Source: Gnetum montanum
Lineage: Eukaryota; Streptophyta; Gnetopsida; Gnetales; Gnetaceae
Length of the DNA: 34,186 nt
Assembly: GCA_015680685.1 (NCBI GenBank)
Contig: MNCI01003927.1
Coordinates: 70,412-104,597, forward strand
Reading direction: 5' to 3'
Both the position numbers and the translations under genes were made by a program. The notes beneath the pieces were generated by a model. That model had not been told where the DNA came from and did no database searches. It saw only the letters and a list, made by a program, of their open reading frames with translations. Of the stretch, positions 12,201-20,638 are shown in pieces (the first letter of the stretch is position 1; each line of letters begins with the position of its first letter).

Positions 12201-15200
12201 AGACATCAGGGGCTAGACCCCCACAGCACCTGTCGCATCCAAAAAACTGGGGTGCTGACCCACCCCAAACCAAATCCTTCAGTGTGCCCGACAGTCAAAG
12301 CACACTCCAAACAAACCCATGGATCAACCAAAAACAGGTCCCTTCGACCTATCGAACAAATCGAATAAAAACACAGAAATCCTTTTCACTGGCCCAAGCA
12401 CCTGGGCTAGCCCATCCTTACGTAGAGACAGATGGAGAGATGGACAAGAAGAACAAAACAAAAAAAAGACACAACCACAGTAGGAAAAACCTCTGCCCCC
12501 TCCCTAAAGGTGTTAGGGCATCTGGCCACACCTACAATTCGGCCTCAATTGGGCATGCAATGTATCCAGCTGCACCCGATGCTCCTCAGTATCAATGAAG
12601 GTCGTTGCTTCCTGAAAAATTTTGAAGGCTTCCATCTTTCTGGCCTAGGAAGCAGCCGACCCAACCCCATCAGGTTGTAATTTCGTAGAAGCCAGCTGGA
12701 TGTTGGCGCAGCTTCTGCTAGGTCACAACTTGGTTAATTTGCATGCAAGCATAAAGGCATTTGCCCTCCTGCAACCAAGCGGTGGTATTCAGCCTATGGG
12801 CCCAATTTAGCTGCCGTTGCCACTAAGCATCCTCCTAGTGTTCATATGCTCTTTGTTCCTCAGCTTCCTGCTCCATCACTTTCCGTTGTAGCTCATCTTG
12901 CTGCAACTCCTCCTTCAGATCCTTTTGGAGCTGGTCTTCTAGCTCCACCTTTGTTGCCTCCTCCGCCCCAACGCATTGTCGTCGGAGCACATCCACCTTT
13001 TCCCAGTGCCAAAGTTGCAGGTCATCCAACTGCTGTTGGAAAAACTCTTCCCTCACAGCCCATTTCGCCTCCCACATACAGTGTTCCTTGGCATGTGCTA
13101 CCAGCGCAGCCTCCATCGCCTCCCACATACGGTGTTCCTTGGCATGTGCTACCAGTGCAGCCTCCATCCCATTGGACGCCATGAGCACTAGAATCACACA
13201 ATTAGGCAGAATTTCCACCGCTTCAATAGACACAAGTCTATTCCGTCTGTAGTAGACAAAGTGGTCGAAAACTCCCATAGCATGCATCATGTGAACCAGC
13301 CCTGCAGCTCTCCACAAACTGAGGATCAAACTTGAGTGCCTCCCAGGCTTATGGTGCCTTAAAGAGGCCAGAAAAAACCCAAGCAAATTAACCTATTGTC
13401 CCATTCTAAGGCACTTGAGCAATGCAAAATGTGCACCCTGTAGCTTCCAACCGTTTCCTGATTGAATAAAGAAACACTCAACTAGATTTGCGGCCAGCTG
13501 CCACAAATCCAATAGAGCAGACCACGACACTTGACCACTAGCAGTTCACGACACATGGCCAACAAAGAAACTGTGTGCATCTTGCATCCTGAAGTCCTCT
13601 TATTGTAGGTATCACCACCTTGCCATTTGCTGACATGCCCAAAGCCCTAGCCAATGCTTCTTCTGTGAGGTCAATCTTGACATCATGGAACATAGTTGAG
13701 TTGTCTTGCTAGTTGGTGAAAAATTTGCCATCTGGCAGCGTCGGATCCCCCATTAGCTGAGGAAGTAGACCATCCCAACCAACACACCTCACCAGGTCCC
13801 ATAGCTCCACTTTGCCCTAATAACGCTCGCATGAGGGTTTGAATGTTGGCGTCGCACCCATGGTAACAGTTGCCTTCCTCCACAACCTGAAACCTTCCGC
13901 GGCAACGTTGTGCTTTAGGAAGTTAACCCAAACCTTCTTAGAGAAAAAAAATACTTGTAATCCAAGGAGCCTAGAGTGGCCAAAGAATTCAGGTTCATTC
14001 TCAGTTTTGCAGGCCATCTCATTACCCATCAGAACATAACCACCACTTATTGATTGGTAGGTGGTGAATCTTGTCTTGTTTCAAGTCATGATGTAAACAA
14101 TCTGAATCAAGCACCCAATGTGTACATGGTTTGAAATTTTTAGTAGTCACTGACAAGACATGTTCACCATTCTCCAATTGCTCTCCAGCAACACTAGGAT
14201 TAGGATTGCTACGGTGATGAGATTAGGATTTTTGGAGATGATCAGAAAGAATCTTTGCCCAAATGAATGAGAGAGAGAGAGAGAGTTGCCCTACAAAAAG
14301 CAAGCTCGCCCACCATGTAATATAGATTCTTCTAGATACTAAAGCCCCAAAATAAAGTGATTGAAATAACTAATTAAAATGGGTCACTATCCCACGAGAC
14401 TTTGTTATACGAATTTTAGAGAAATGCTAGACGGAACACATTCTCAGGTGGTATGAAAGTTTTCCTATGCATTCCAGATGGTATTGAATCTTCTAAAAGT
14501 TCCCAACCAGTTGATAGTAGGTTCCTGATTCGGTAATAAATGCAATTCTTTGATTGAATTTCGTCGTATAAGAGAAACAACTCTTATTATATGTTTTTCA
14601 CGACATTTGATAATGCAATAAAGTGAAGCAGTTCCTAGCTGTTATGTATAATCCCTTTTTGACATTAATTACGCAAATAATCAAAAGGTCAGCAAGCATG
14701 CTTATTTCTGGTGTCGTGAATGGCTTTCTTTACATGTTCATGTTACTTGTATCTTAACTCCTGTAAAATAAAATTTTTGTATCCTTAAATTTTTATCCAA
14801 AGGATTTTCATTAAACATTTGCATAATTACAAACGTTCAAAATATTTAATTCATATATACTGCATCAAAGCAGATAAATTACTAATATTTTGAACTTTCT
14901 CATCTTTCTGGCTATTAATATTTTCTTGTGATTTTAAGGGTGCGCTTTCACTATGGGCATCCAGATATCTTTGATAGATTGTTTCACTTAACAAGAGGAG
15001 GCATCAGCAAAGCTTCAAAAGTCATCAATTTGAGTGAAGACATTTTTGCAGGCATGTATTTTATTTTATTTTATTCCTTATCAACAATCAAGCTGTATGG
15101 TTGTGCGTATCTGAATTCATTCAAATTCAACTTTATAGTTATTGCGCAATCAGTCATTTTCTTGAAAAATTGCTTTTACAGGATTTAATTCGACTCTGCG

Positions 15201-17232
15201 TAAAGGAAATATAACTCATCATGAGTACATGCAAGTCGGTAAAGGCCGTGATGTGGGTCTCAACCAAATAGCACTTTTTGAGTCTAAGGTGGCCAGTGGG
15301 AACGGGGAACAGACATTGAGTCGTGATATCTATCGCCTTGGCCATCGCTTTGATTTTTTCAGGATGCTGTCTTGCTATTTCACTACAGTTGGATTTTATT
15401 TTAGTAGTTTGGTAACATACGATAGCTTTCATGTTTCCTTTGTTTTAGCAGGCTGTATTCTTATTGTAATGTCAATGTTTTGAAATAATATCAAGTAAAT
15501 ATGCATTGCCTGGAAACTTAATTAAATTATGATGATACGATAATTCTAACCGCATGTGAGTGTTTAAGTTGATTGTATGATAACTTATGCAGATCACTGT
15601 CCTTACCGTCTACTCTTTCCTGTATGGTCGAGTGTACCTTGTGATGAGTGGACTTGAGAAGGCAATGTTTCATGAAGCTGCTCTACAGCATAACACTTCT
15701 CTTGAAGCTTCCCTTGCCTCACAATCATTTGTCCAGCTTGGTTTGCTAATGGTGTTACCTATGGTCATGGAAATTGGTCTAGAACGGGGATTCCGCTCAG
15801 CCTTGACTGATTTTATTATCATGCAACTACAACTCGCATCTGTGTTCTTCACTTTCTCACTTGGCACTAAGACCCATTATTATGGGAGAACGTTACTTCA
15901 TGGAGGGGCAAAATACAAGGGTAGTGGTAGAGGATTTGTTGTCTTTCATGCCAAATTCGTAGATAATTATCGTTTCTACTCGAGGAGCCATTTTGTAAAA
16001 GGACTTGAACTGATGATGCTTCTGATAATTTATAATGTTTATGGAGAGACATATAGGAATGCTATAGGTTATATTTTGATTACATTTTCCATGTGGTTTA
16101 TGGTTGGGACATGGCTCTTTGCACCATTTCTATTTAACCCCTCTGGTTTTGAGTGGCAAAAAATTGTGGATGACTGGGCTGATTGGGGCAAGTGGATTAA
16201 CAATTCTGGTGGTATTGGTGTTCCACAAGAAAAAAGCTGGGAGTCCTGGTGGCATGATGAACAGGAACATTTGAACTACTCGGGCTTTCTTGGGCGGACA
16301 ATTGAAATACTTCTATCTCTTAGATTTTTCCTCTACCAGTATGGATTGGTTTATCACCTCCATATCTCCGGGCAACACAAAAGCTTTTTGGTATGACTTT
16401 TCTCAACGACAGTATTTTATCTGAATATTAACCATATAATCTAAACCAAAATGAGTTAAGTTTTACTCCCTTTTATATTATTTCAGGTTTATTTGTTATC
16501 TTGGTTGGTTATAGCTGTGGTGGTTCTGGTGTCAAAGGTAAATGCTTCGTATTTAGTCTTTTATATCGACAAACATTGAATTATTGTCATTTTGTAAACT
16601 TCAAATAATGACTGCTAAGATCACAACTCAGCAAGCGTTATTTAAAATGTTTTTAACCCCATCTATGGAAGTAATATTCAGTTCATACTTTTTGCCCGTG
16701 TTTTTAAACAGGCTGCATCGATAGGACGTGAGAAAGTTAAATGGCATCAGCTTTTAGTCAGAGTCATGAAAGCCCTTTTCTTTACCAGCTTTGTATCAAT
16801 TCTGATTGTGCTTTTAGTTGTTTTTAACCTTACTGTTGGAGACATGTTTGCCTGTGTTCTTGCCTTCATGCCTACTGGATGGGCCTTGCTACAGGTGCAG
16901 CTCTCTCTCTCTCTTTCTCTCTCTCTCCCACTTTGTCTGTCTTCCTCTCTGTGACAGATTTTGTGATTCATTATCCTCTGCAGATTGCTCAAGTTTCTAA
17001 AAGGCTGGTTGACAGGCTGGGTCTTTGGGATTCAGTTCGTGAACTTGCAAGGTGCTATGAATATGTGATGGGGTTGCTTCTATTTGCTCCTATTGCTGTG
17101 TTAGCTTGGTTTCCTTTTGTGTCAGAGTTCCAAACCCGGTTGCTTTTCAACCAAGCTTTCAGCAGAGGATTGCAGATTTCACGTATTCTTGCAGGCAAAC
17201 GGAAGGACAGATCTTCAGCAAATGCACGTTAA
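5828..17232 (+). CDS. CalS: Callose synthase (1,3-beta-glucan synthase, GT48), C-terminal 14 exons
   Basis: The gene encodes the plasma-membrane enzyme that polymerises UDP-glucose into beta-1,3-glucan (callose). Exons: 5828-5937, 6057-6182, 6292-6360, 7724-7910, 8005-8116, 8621-8740, 8840-8955, 9159-9242, 14939-15051, 15182-15411, 15593-16390, 16487-16537, 16712-16894 and 16984-17232 (stop TAA 17230-17232). They total 2548 nt, about 848 residues, and all phases agree. Family hallmarks in order: [156 protein letters not shown], and [20 protein letters not shown] near the end. About eight hydrophobic helices follow the catalytic part. From memory the tail is most like the CalS5/CalS7 group; this is tentative. 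The N-terminal ~1000 residues lie upstream of the window. No stop or frameshift was found. Confidence 0.97.
6361..7723. other. Callose synthase intron, 1363 bp
   Basis: GTATGA donor and TGTAG acceptor, splitting the Asp codon of NVD|DLLKGYK. The interior is AT-rich and I see no coding, repeat or RNA structure in it. Confidence 0.8.
9953..10240 (-). repeat. Copia 3' LTR (minus strand)
   Basis: On the plus strand it runs TGCTGTGATGAG to ATCCTAACA, i.e. with TG...CA ends. It shares with 14207-14397 the blocks GTGATGAGATTAGGATTTT, AGATTCTTCTAGATACT, AAGCCCCAAAA and ATTAAAATGGG. An A/T-rich tract (TTTTTTTTTG at about 10000) replaces the GA repeat seen in the other copy. Confidence 0.75.
10330..10720 (-). 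pseudogene. Copia RNase H remnant
   Basis: Minus-strand reading gives [10 protein letters not shown] (about 10712-10683), a [16 protein letters not shown] segment, then [19 protein letters not shown] with [12 protein letters not shown] (about 10550-10440). After a frameshift comes [12 protein letters not shown] and KHCLDLIG (about 10410-10345). These are the classic copia RNase H landmarks YAGD-D, TEAE, DSQSAIHLAKN.VFH.RTKHI and NPADMLTK. Stops and the frame change show it is inactive. Confidence 0.85.
10725..11215. other. Unrecognised filler between copia RNase H and integrase remnants
   Basis: This interval should hold the copia reverse transcriptase, but no RT motif is visible on the minus strand. 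It contains short stop-rich frames and a (GAAA)n run at about 11188-11206. Either the RT was deleted or it was replaced by unrelated DNA. Confidence 0.5.
11220..11760 (-). pseudogene. Copia integrase C-terminal remnant
   Basis: Minus-strand reading gives [18 protein letters not shown] (about 11690-11630), then [12 protein letters not shown] and [15 protein letters not shown] with [16 protein letters not shown] (to about 11450). Next come [18 protein letters not shown] (about 11410-11360) and, after a frame change, [20 protein letters not shown] (about 11330-11265). This is the copia integrase pattern ending in CRLW.P..KK.IISRDV. Conserved Gln/Trp positions are now stops. The first catalytic Asp segment upstream is not recognisable. 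Confidence 0.85.
11765..12115. other. Unassigned segment between copia integrase and nested insertion
   Basis: No protein similarity is recognised here. It should contain the copia GAG-pre-integrase and integrase N-terminus, but these are missing or too decayed. The motif AGCTCA.TTTAAACTGTG (about 11923-11942) and a partial inverted match AGCTGTGATAG downstream are noted only as weak secondary structure. Confidence 0.35.
12835..13386 (-). CDS. Open 183-codon coiled-coil frame in the nested element
   Basis: I do not recognise the protein. It is uninterrupted on the minus strand, in contrast with the stop-riddled DNA around it. The first ~80 residues are mixed and partly hydrophobic; residues ~75-110 contain two copies of a 17-residue unit ([16 protein letters not shown]). 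The rest is Glu/Gln/Lys/Leu-rich ([14 protein letters not shown]) and should form a coiled coil. It is probably part of a longer retroelement frame that also included the [12 protein letters not shown] segment upstream. The start codon is arbitrary. A coding function today is doubtful. Confidence 0.35.
   Translation of the reverse strand: MLGFFLASLRHHKPGRHSSLILSLWRAAGLVHMMHAMGVFDHFVYYRRNRLVSIEAVEILPNCVILVLMASNGMEAALVAHAKEHRMWEAMEAALVAHAKEHCMWEAKWAVREEFFQQQLDDLQLWHWEKVDVLRRQCVGAEEATKVELEDQLQKDLKEELQQDELQRKVMEQEAEEQRAYEH
13068..13169. repeat. 51-bp tandem duplication encoding a 17-residue coiled-coil repeat
   Basis: Copies 13068-13118 and 13119-13169 both start CCTCCCACATAC and differ at about three positions. 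The period is a multiple of three, so it keeps the minus-strand frame open. Confidence 0.9.
13990..14165 (-). pseudogene. Copia protease remnant
   Basis: Minus-strand reading gives HVLSVTT, then [12 protein letters not shown] (about 14135-14098), and after a frameshift [16 protein letters not shown] (about 14050-14000). This fits the copia aspartic protease pattern W.LDSGCS.HM...GG.V.MGN. The catalytic triad DSG reads DSD, so the active-site Gly is lost. The nested element begins immediately downstream. Confidence 0.8.
14207..14397 (-). repeat. Copia 5' LTR (minus strand), shortened
   Basis: Related to 9953-10240 with conserved blocks in the same order, but about 100 bp shorter. It contains a (GA)n run at 14268-14285. 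Its outer end reads ACTATCCCACGA against ACTATCCTAACA in the other copy. The inner side (plus strand below 14207) lacks a recognisable PBS, consistent with deletion of the leader and gag. Confidence 0.7.
14939..17232 (+). CDS. CalS: Callose synthase exon block 2 (six exons, catalytic end and membrane domain)
   Basis: 14939-15051 opens with [16 protein letters not shown] and ends in the middle of the Gly codon of FAG|FNSTLR. 15182-15411 carries [19 protein letters not shown] and the [10 protein letters not shown] segment. 15593-16390 is the longest exon (266 codons), with four or five membrane helices, the loops [21 protein letters not shown] and [12 protein letters not shown], and the cytosolic [15 protein letters not shown]...[10 protein letters not shown] part. 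16487-16537, 16712-16894 and 16984-17232 add the last helices and the basic tail [13 protein letters not shown]. Introns are 130 (GC-AG), 181, 96, 174 and 89 bp. Confidence 0.96.
15052..15181 (+). other. CalS: GC-AG intron in the callose synthase gene
   Basis: The exon ends ...TTTTGCAG, the intron begins GCATGT and ends TTTTACAG, and the next exon starts GATTTAATTCG. Joining G|GA rebuilds the conserved Gly of FAGFNSTLR. The nearest GT (15055) would give an in-frame TAA immediately after the join, so the GC donor is the only splice consistent with the family sequence. Retention would add about 45 residues and then a stop. Confidence 0.88.
16901..16928 (+). repeat. (CT)n microsatellite in an 89-bp intron
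   Basis: CTCTCTCTCTCTCTTTCTCT follows the donor GTGCAG at 16895-16900 and occupies the first third of the intron 16895-16983. Length change here could affect splicing of a short intron. Confidence 0.95.
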
Positions 17233-18671
17233 GGTGATCTCAGATATTATTCATGCCTTTGATTGGAGGCTCACCCTATTTCCATGTAAATTATTTTAAT
17301 TTGATGCCCCAAGCTGGAAATGCGTTCATTGTCTGCTGCCATGTTATTAAATTTGAAGAGTTAGGAACCTTAAAACATAAGAGATTTATAATCTCTTTCT
17401 ATATTACTTTCGCATGCTATTGTAGTCCTGTAACAGGTATGAATGTCATTGGAAAAGCTTGGCAACAGTTCAATCCTCAATTAATTTTGCGGTCAATTGA
17501 ATGAGCATGTATCTATGACTTATTGTTTCGTACATCACCTAAATTGAATTGAAGTGTTTTGCTTACATCCTACGCCACCTTGCACCCGCACTTTCGTTTT
17601 GGACCAGTTTAGCTTTTGCAGTATTTGTTGCAGTGTTCGTACATCAACAATGTCTTGCCCCTCAGATTGAACCAGTGAGACTCGTTAAGGCAAGTCACAT
17701 CATTGCGAGGACATGAAATAAAATGTCAAATGTTTAACATAGTGATTGCAGTCCAGATGCTAAGGTGAGGTACTTTGTAACGGTAAGGTAGGAGTGTATG
17801 ATACCCTCAACCATAGAAATTAGTAAAACTTCCAAATGTGTTTGTGTGTAAGTGCTATGACGTTGGTAAAGCAATGTAATGTTAATAATAATAGTGAGAT
17901 AGTAGGAACAATTTATGTATTCTGACATTTTGTTAAGCAAGAAAAGCTTTTGAGTTTAGATTTGAAACTCAAATATTATGTTTTAGTATAATTGAATAAA
18001 GTGAAAGTTGTACTAAACATTCAGCAATTCTTATTAGTTATATATCTCACAATGTTTGGAACCTGTGGGCTTTGTTTTTGATAAATTGAAACCTGCAATT
18101 AACGGATACAAATTCAAGTTTGTAGATGAAATCACTTATATTTTTATCTTGCCACGATTGCTTATCATAATTTCTTAGTTTTAACGTTTCCATTCTCTTT
18201 ATCTTTACTGAGTTTTTTGACAAATTAGGAGTTGACCATGAGTGATGGTGAGAGCTTTTTAAGTTGACCATGAGTCATGGTGAGAGTTTTTGTTTAAAAA
18301 GCGAATAGACTATGATTTATTGGTAGATGTGTTGTTTCTGTCGATTCATTTTGAACACCACGATTGAGACTACGGCCTGTTACTGATGCCAATTGACAAT
18401 GCCCTCGACTCGTGGAGGGGTTTTTTGATACAATACAGTTCGACTACAAATCATGATTTTGTTAGAAAACTTGAAATTTTGATGTTTTGGATAACCAAAG
18501 CACTTCAAATCAACTTGAATACATCGGCATTTAATTTAGATAAATCCTCCAGCTTTGGTTTTGCCATGGACTTTACTACAATTTTAAATTTAATTTAGAT
18601 TTAAAATGAATGTATGTGTTGCATATGGTATTTTAATGGTAGTGAATTTTGATGTTTTTTTTTAATCATCA
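17233..18671. other. 3' UTR and AT-rich intergenic DNA
   Basis: The first few hundred bases are presumably the callose synthase 3' UTR. No open frame with recognisable content follows. A short near-duplicate (GTTGACCATGAGT.ATGGTG, at 18231 and 18263) is the only local repeat seen. Confidence 0.5.
17717..17722 (+). terminator. Candidate polyadenylation signal of the callose synthase gene
   Basis: AATAAA lies about 485 nt after the stop codon. A second AATAAA is at 17995-18000. Plant signals are loose, so either or neither may be used. Confidence 0.35.
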
Positions 18672-18897
18672 TCATTATCATCCTAGCCTGGGATCCTTAT
18701 CTAACTATATAAGGTTGAATGATATTTTAATATTTTGGTGCTTTAATGTTGAAAAGTTTGCTGCATCAATTATTGATGTGAATTTCATTATCATCCTAGC
18801 CTGGGATCCTTATCTAACTATATAAGGTCGAATGATATTTTAATATTTTAGTGCTTTAATGTTGAAAAGTTTGCTGCATCAATTATTGATGTGAATT
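18672..18897. repeat. 113-bp perfect-period tandem duplication
   Basis: Copies 18672-18784 and 18785-18897 begin TCATTATCATCCTAGCCTGG and differ at two positions (GGTTGAAT/GGTCGAAT and TTTTGGTG/TTTTAGTG). Both retain an ATCAATTATTGAT palindrome. The low divergence makes this one of the youngest events in the window. Confidence 0.93.
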
Positions 18898-20220
18898 TCA
18901 TATTACAGAAGGGAGATCAAGGCCACTATTTATAAAATTTATAAGGGACCAAATTACAACATTTGGGGCAACTTTTATTTTAGCCTACTTTTATTTACCA
19001 TACCATTTAGGCATTTTTGATAAATTAGGAAGATTGTTAAGAAAAGTACATTAAAACTATATTTTAGCGTATCAATAAAATTAGTGATTGGTGCTCCCCT
19101 AAGAAAGATTAGAGAGTCTAAAGGTGTTTATCAATTAGAATCCTCTTGTGGAAAAGAATATATTGAAGAAAGTGGAAAGAAGTTTTCTTACAAGATTGAA
19201 AGAACATGAAGACAAAAAACATAATAGAATTGAGAAATCCCCATTGGTAGAAATGTTAACAATTACTTATTAGTTGAAATTATGCACACATGGCAACTAG
19301 AGAAATGTAAAGTCTTAGCCAAGATAGAAAATTATCTAGAGAGAAATTAGAGAATATATAGAGATTAAGCTACACCCCAATAATGTTAATAGAGATGAAG
19401 GTTTAGAGATTCATGAACGATGGTGGCCTCTCATAACCAAGTAATGCATAAGAGGAAATGATTCAACCGCTAATATTTGATAGTTTTGTTCAAGAGGTTT
19501 GGAGTTCAATCCCCACTAATTCCAAACATATTAACTTTTAAATATAAAAAAACAAGAAGAAAAAAGAAAAGAAAAGTTAACATGTAAATTAATATCCATT
19601 ATTCCATAGCATTAAATACTTGACAAATAGGGCTTTATTGGAGAAAATAAAAATATACTTTTTTAATAAAAATACTAATATATCAATTATTAGTTTTTAT
19701 AATAATTAAAAGAAAAGTTATTCATCCCTTTTAAATAAATAATAATAATGATGGTAATAATCATAACCAACTTTTCCTAGGAAACATATAAATAACTTCG
19801 ATTCTTATTATTATCCAATACCATTGATGATGAATCCACACAAGGATTTGAAACTAGTATAGTTCTATATTGTAAGAAATAGAATCTCAGAAGTTTTCTT
19901 GAGTTATTGGGACCATTATTGAGTACATCCATTTATCAAATGCTTTTAATTTAAATTTTACATAAAACATGACTCTTTAACTTTCTCTTATGTTTAATGA
20001 GTTAACATAATTTCTGAAATAGTTGAACGAATTATCAAAATACTCGATGTAATTAGTTTTCGCACTATCTTGTTATTTTCATCCATTGTGGTGGTATAAA
20101 CGTTGACTTTCTGGTAGTGGTGTCCACATCCTTGCCTTTGTCATGGCCTCACAGAAAGATTGTCACAATGACAATGAGTGTCAACAAGCCACACTAAAAT
20201 TGTTAGAATCAAAGACTGTA
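18898..20220. other. AT-rich gene-free stretch
   Basis: No coding similarity is recognised. If the PBS candidate at 20225-20236 is real, the part just below it would be the decayed leader and gag side of an antisense LTR element, but no gag or pol motif is visible. Confidence 0.4.
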
Positions 20221-20224
20221 TAGC

Positions 20225-20236
20225 GCTCTAATACCA
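20225..20236 (-). other. Candidate iMet-tRNA primer binding site of an antisense LTR retroelement
   Basis: The minus strand reads TGGTATTAGAGC, one C-to-T change from TGGTATCAGAGC, the usual copia and gypsy PBS pairing with initiator Met tRNA. The flanking LTR (plus-strand coordinates above 20236) could not be delimited; no second LTR was identified. Confidence 0.35.
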
Positions 20237-20638
20237 CAAGAAGTTTCTTATGAAATCTAGAGAATCTTCTTGAACAAAGAAGACAAGAAACAAAAGCATC
20301 AAAGGTTCCAATTTAACAAAGGAAGTCGAATAAGTTTGTGATGCACACTATCAAGCCATGAGCTTGAATATAAGATAGGTGAAATGATGTGATGAAAACA
20401 ACATGATACATAATCAAGAAACTAAATTATTAAAATAGTTATCAGTTAACATGTATATTAGCCAACCTAAGGCTAATACAACATGTTGTTAGTAAGTGGT
20501 GGCATAGCTCTTCTCTTGGATTGATGAAATTGAAAACTCATTTTTTCAACAACTTGTTTAATACCATGACTACCAAAAATATCTAGAAAATGATCTTCCA
20601 TAGCTTAGCTAATAGAGTTATAAACCAAATCAGCTACA

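Larger units (their letters stand above)
12120..13990 (-). mobile_element. Nested retroelement insertion (LINE-like 3' end) inside the copia element
   Basis: On the minus strand this segment starts after the copia protease words [12 protein letters not shown] and runs to a purine-rich A tract (plus strand CTTTCTTTCTTTTGTTTTTT, about 12124-12150) that looks like a degenerate poly(A) tail. Just before the tail is a TTTATGTTAATATAATCC stretch, like the 3' UTRs of plant LINEs. The coding part reads [31 protein letters not shown] (about 13690-13620), an open coiled-coil frame (12835-13386), then [20 protein letters not shown] (about 12820-12760). The [12 protein letters not shown] word recalls 'putative plant transposon protein' domains such as the frame at 32077. 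Classification as a LINE rests on the tail only. Confidence 0.5.
9953..14397 (-). mobile_element. Decayed Ty1/copia LTR retrotransposon, antisense within the callose synthase intron
   Basis: Two related LTRs (9953-10240 and 14207-14397) flank minus-strand copia pol pieces in the canonical order: protease (about 14160-13990), integrase (about 11700-11230) and RNase H (about 10720-10330), followed by a polypurine-like CCAAGGTTGAGACT next to the LTR start TGTTAGGATAG. The leader, PBS and gag are missing: the copy of the 5' LTR is joined almost directly to a protease frame. Most of the reverse transcriptase is missing too, since only about 500 bp separate integrase from RNase H, and those 500 bp are not recognisable. 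A second element interrupts the protease-integrase interval. I found no matching target-site duplication. All frames carry stops. Confidence 0.85.
9243..14938. other. 5.7-kb transposon-filled callose synthase intron
   Basis: Donor GTAAGC after ...SPL-AA and acceptor TTTTAAG before GGTGCG rebuild the Lys codon of [13 protein letters not shown]. The neighbouring introns in this half of the gene are 94-504 bp. The extra length is explained by the Ty1/copia element at 9953-14397 and the insertion inside it; about 710 bp and 540 bp of non-element sequence remain at the two ends. Confidence 0.93.

Noticed and set aside
12284-13191. Plus-strand Pro-rich frames of 82-112 codons.
   Set aside because: They lie opposite the minus-strand coiled-coil and 3' part of the nested element, and their composition is what antisense of Glu/Gln/Ala codons gives.
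9953-14397. An exact target-site duplication for the copia element.
   Set aside because: Left flank ATCAT and right flank GACTT do not match; the ends are too decayed or rearranged.
15052-15060. A GT donor at 15055 in place of the GC donor.
   Set aside because: It creates a stop directly after the join and breaks a conserved motif.
19420-19530. tRNA-like box GAGTTCAATCCCC, considered as a tRNA gene or SINE.
   Set aside because: No cloverleaf, no acceptor stem and no convincing A box at the right distance.
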